The notes beneath the pieces are model-generated. The model was not told the DNA's origin. It worked only from the letters and a program-made list of their open reading frames with translations, and did no database searches. From Verrucomicrobiota bacterium (lineage in GTDB: Bacteria > Verrucomicrobiota > Verrucomicrobiia > Verrucomicrobiales > DEV007): DNA of 52,220 nt. The translations under genes were made by a program, and so were the position numbers. Of this stretch, positions 52,085 to 52,220 are shown piece by piece (the stretch's first letter is position 1; every line of letters starts with the position of its first letter). Location: positions 1 to 52,220 of the forward strand of contig CAUJIH010000058.1 of assembly GCA_963205275.1 (NCBI GenBank). Reading direction: 5' to 3'.

Positions 52085-52220
52085 CTATTCAGCACCCTCG
52101 GCAAAGGGCTGGGGGGATCCGCCCAGGGCGTTGCGGATGGCCTCGATAATGCTCAGGCCTTGTTTGCGTGCCGTGGACAGATAGCTGCGTATGACGCAGA
52201 ACACCTTGGCCCCGTCTTCG
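52085..52220 (-). CDS. C-terminal end of a transposase (IS66-like), cut by the window edge
   Basis: An open frame runs off the right edge of the window and stops at 52085, giving 45 codons. The visible segment reads DGAKVFCVIRSYLSTARKQG, then a short tail ending in PFAEGAE. A motif of this sort (F-x-x-I-R-S-Y-x-S-T-x-R-K-Q-G) is familiar from C-termini of IS66-type transposases, but family assignment from 45 residues is tentative. No terminal inverted repeat was identified in the 28 bases between this stop and the oxidoreductase start at 52056. Confidence 0.55.
   Translation of the reverse strand, partial: EDGAKVFCVIRSYLSTARKQGLSIIEAIRNALGGSPQPFAEGAE

Noticed and set aside
1..52220. CRISPR array, tRNA or rRNA genes
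   Set aside because: No regular short repeats with spacers, cloverleaf-like segments or rRNA blocks were recognised by eye. A covariance-model scan would be needed to exclude small RNAs.

Overview
The window reads as a chromosomal segment of a Gram-negative bacterium of the PVC group, most likely a verrucomicrobium. This is inferred from gene content, not from a marker gene. The support is a pseudopilin with a C-terminal HILMPDGS-type ending, a secreted FAD oxidoreductase with a golvesin-like C-terminal domain, small secreted proteins of verrucomicrobial type, an outer-membrane porin, and many secreted enzymes with signal peptides or Tat-like leaders. No rRNA, tRNA or CRISPR array was recognised.

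Layout. Positions 99-6538 (minus strand) hold a compact five-gene cassette of unknown function: a secreted protein, a possible lipoprotein, a fused ATPase-permease ABC transporter of ABCG-like layout, a second secreted protein that is a paralogue of the first, and a third small secreted protein. A 72-residue XRE-type regulator (6800-7018) is divergent from it, with a perfect inverted repeat just upstream. Positions 7059-7438 contain two diverged copies of a repeat of about 145 bp. Positions 7469-12459 (minus) form a three-gene operon: a C45-type hydrolase with an extra N-terminal domain, an alpha/beta hydrolase and an FAD oxidoreductase. Then come a Tat-exported Mn-type superoxide dismutase, RecQ, a hemerythrin-like protein, a divergent HMG-CoA reductase homologue and a SWIM-SNF2 helicase (12746-20680).

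Positions 20853-27719 carry a small secreted protein with an acetyl-esterase-like hydrolase, a pseudopilin, a secreted PVC-type protein, two tandem trans-sulfuration PLP enzymes and a porin. Positions 27956-36742 hold large secreted proteins: a 1042-residue metzincin protease, a phosphocholine-type phospholipase C with a coiled-coil insert, a beta-helix protein and two proteins of unknown function. Positions 36763-41020 contain an orphan MacB-like permease, a remnant of a Y1/REP-associated transposase, mnmA, an M23 peptidase and a small secreted protein.

Positions 41211-45614 (plus) form a tightly coupled tetrapyrrole operon: HemX/CcsA-like membrane protein, hemA, hemC and a cobA-hemD fusion. 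Together they take glutamyl-tRNA to uroporphyrinogen III and on to precorrin-2. On the opposite strand lie glgE and a CHASE2-like membrane protein (45557-48965). The right end has a glycerophosphodiester phosphodiesterase, a thiolase, an FNR-type oxidoreductase and the 3' end of a transposase. The thiolase and the HMG-CoA reductase homologue could serve the start of a mevalonate-type route, although they are not adjacent. The phospholipase C, phosphodiesterase and esterases suggest use of external lipids and esters.
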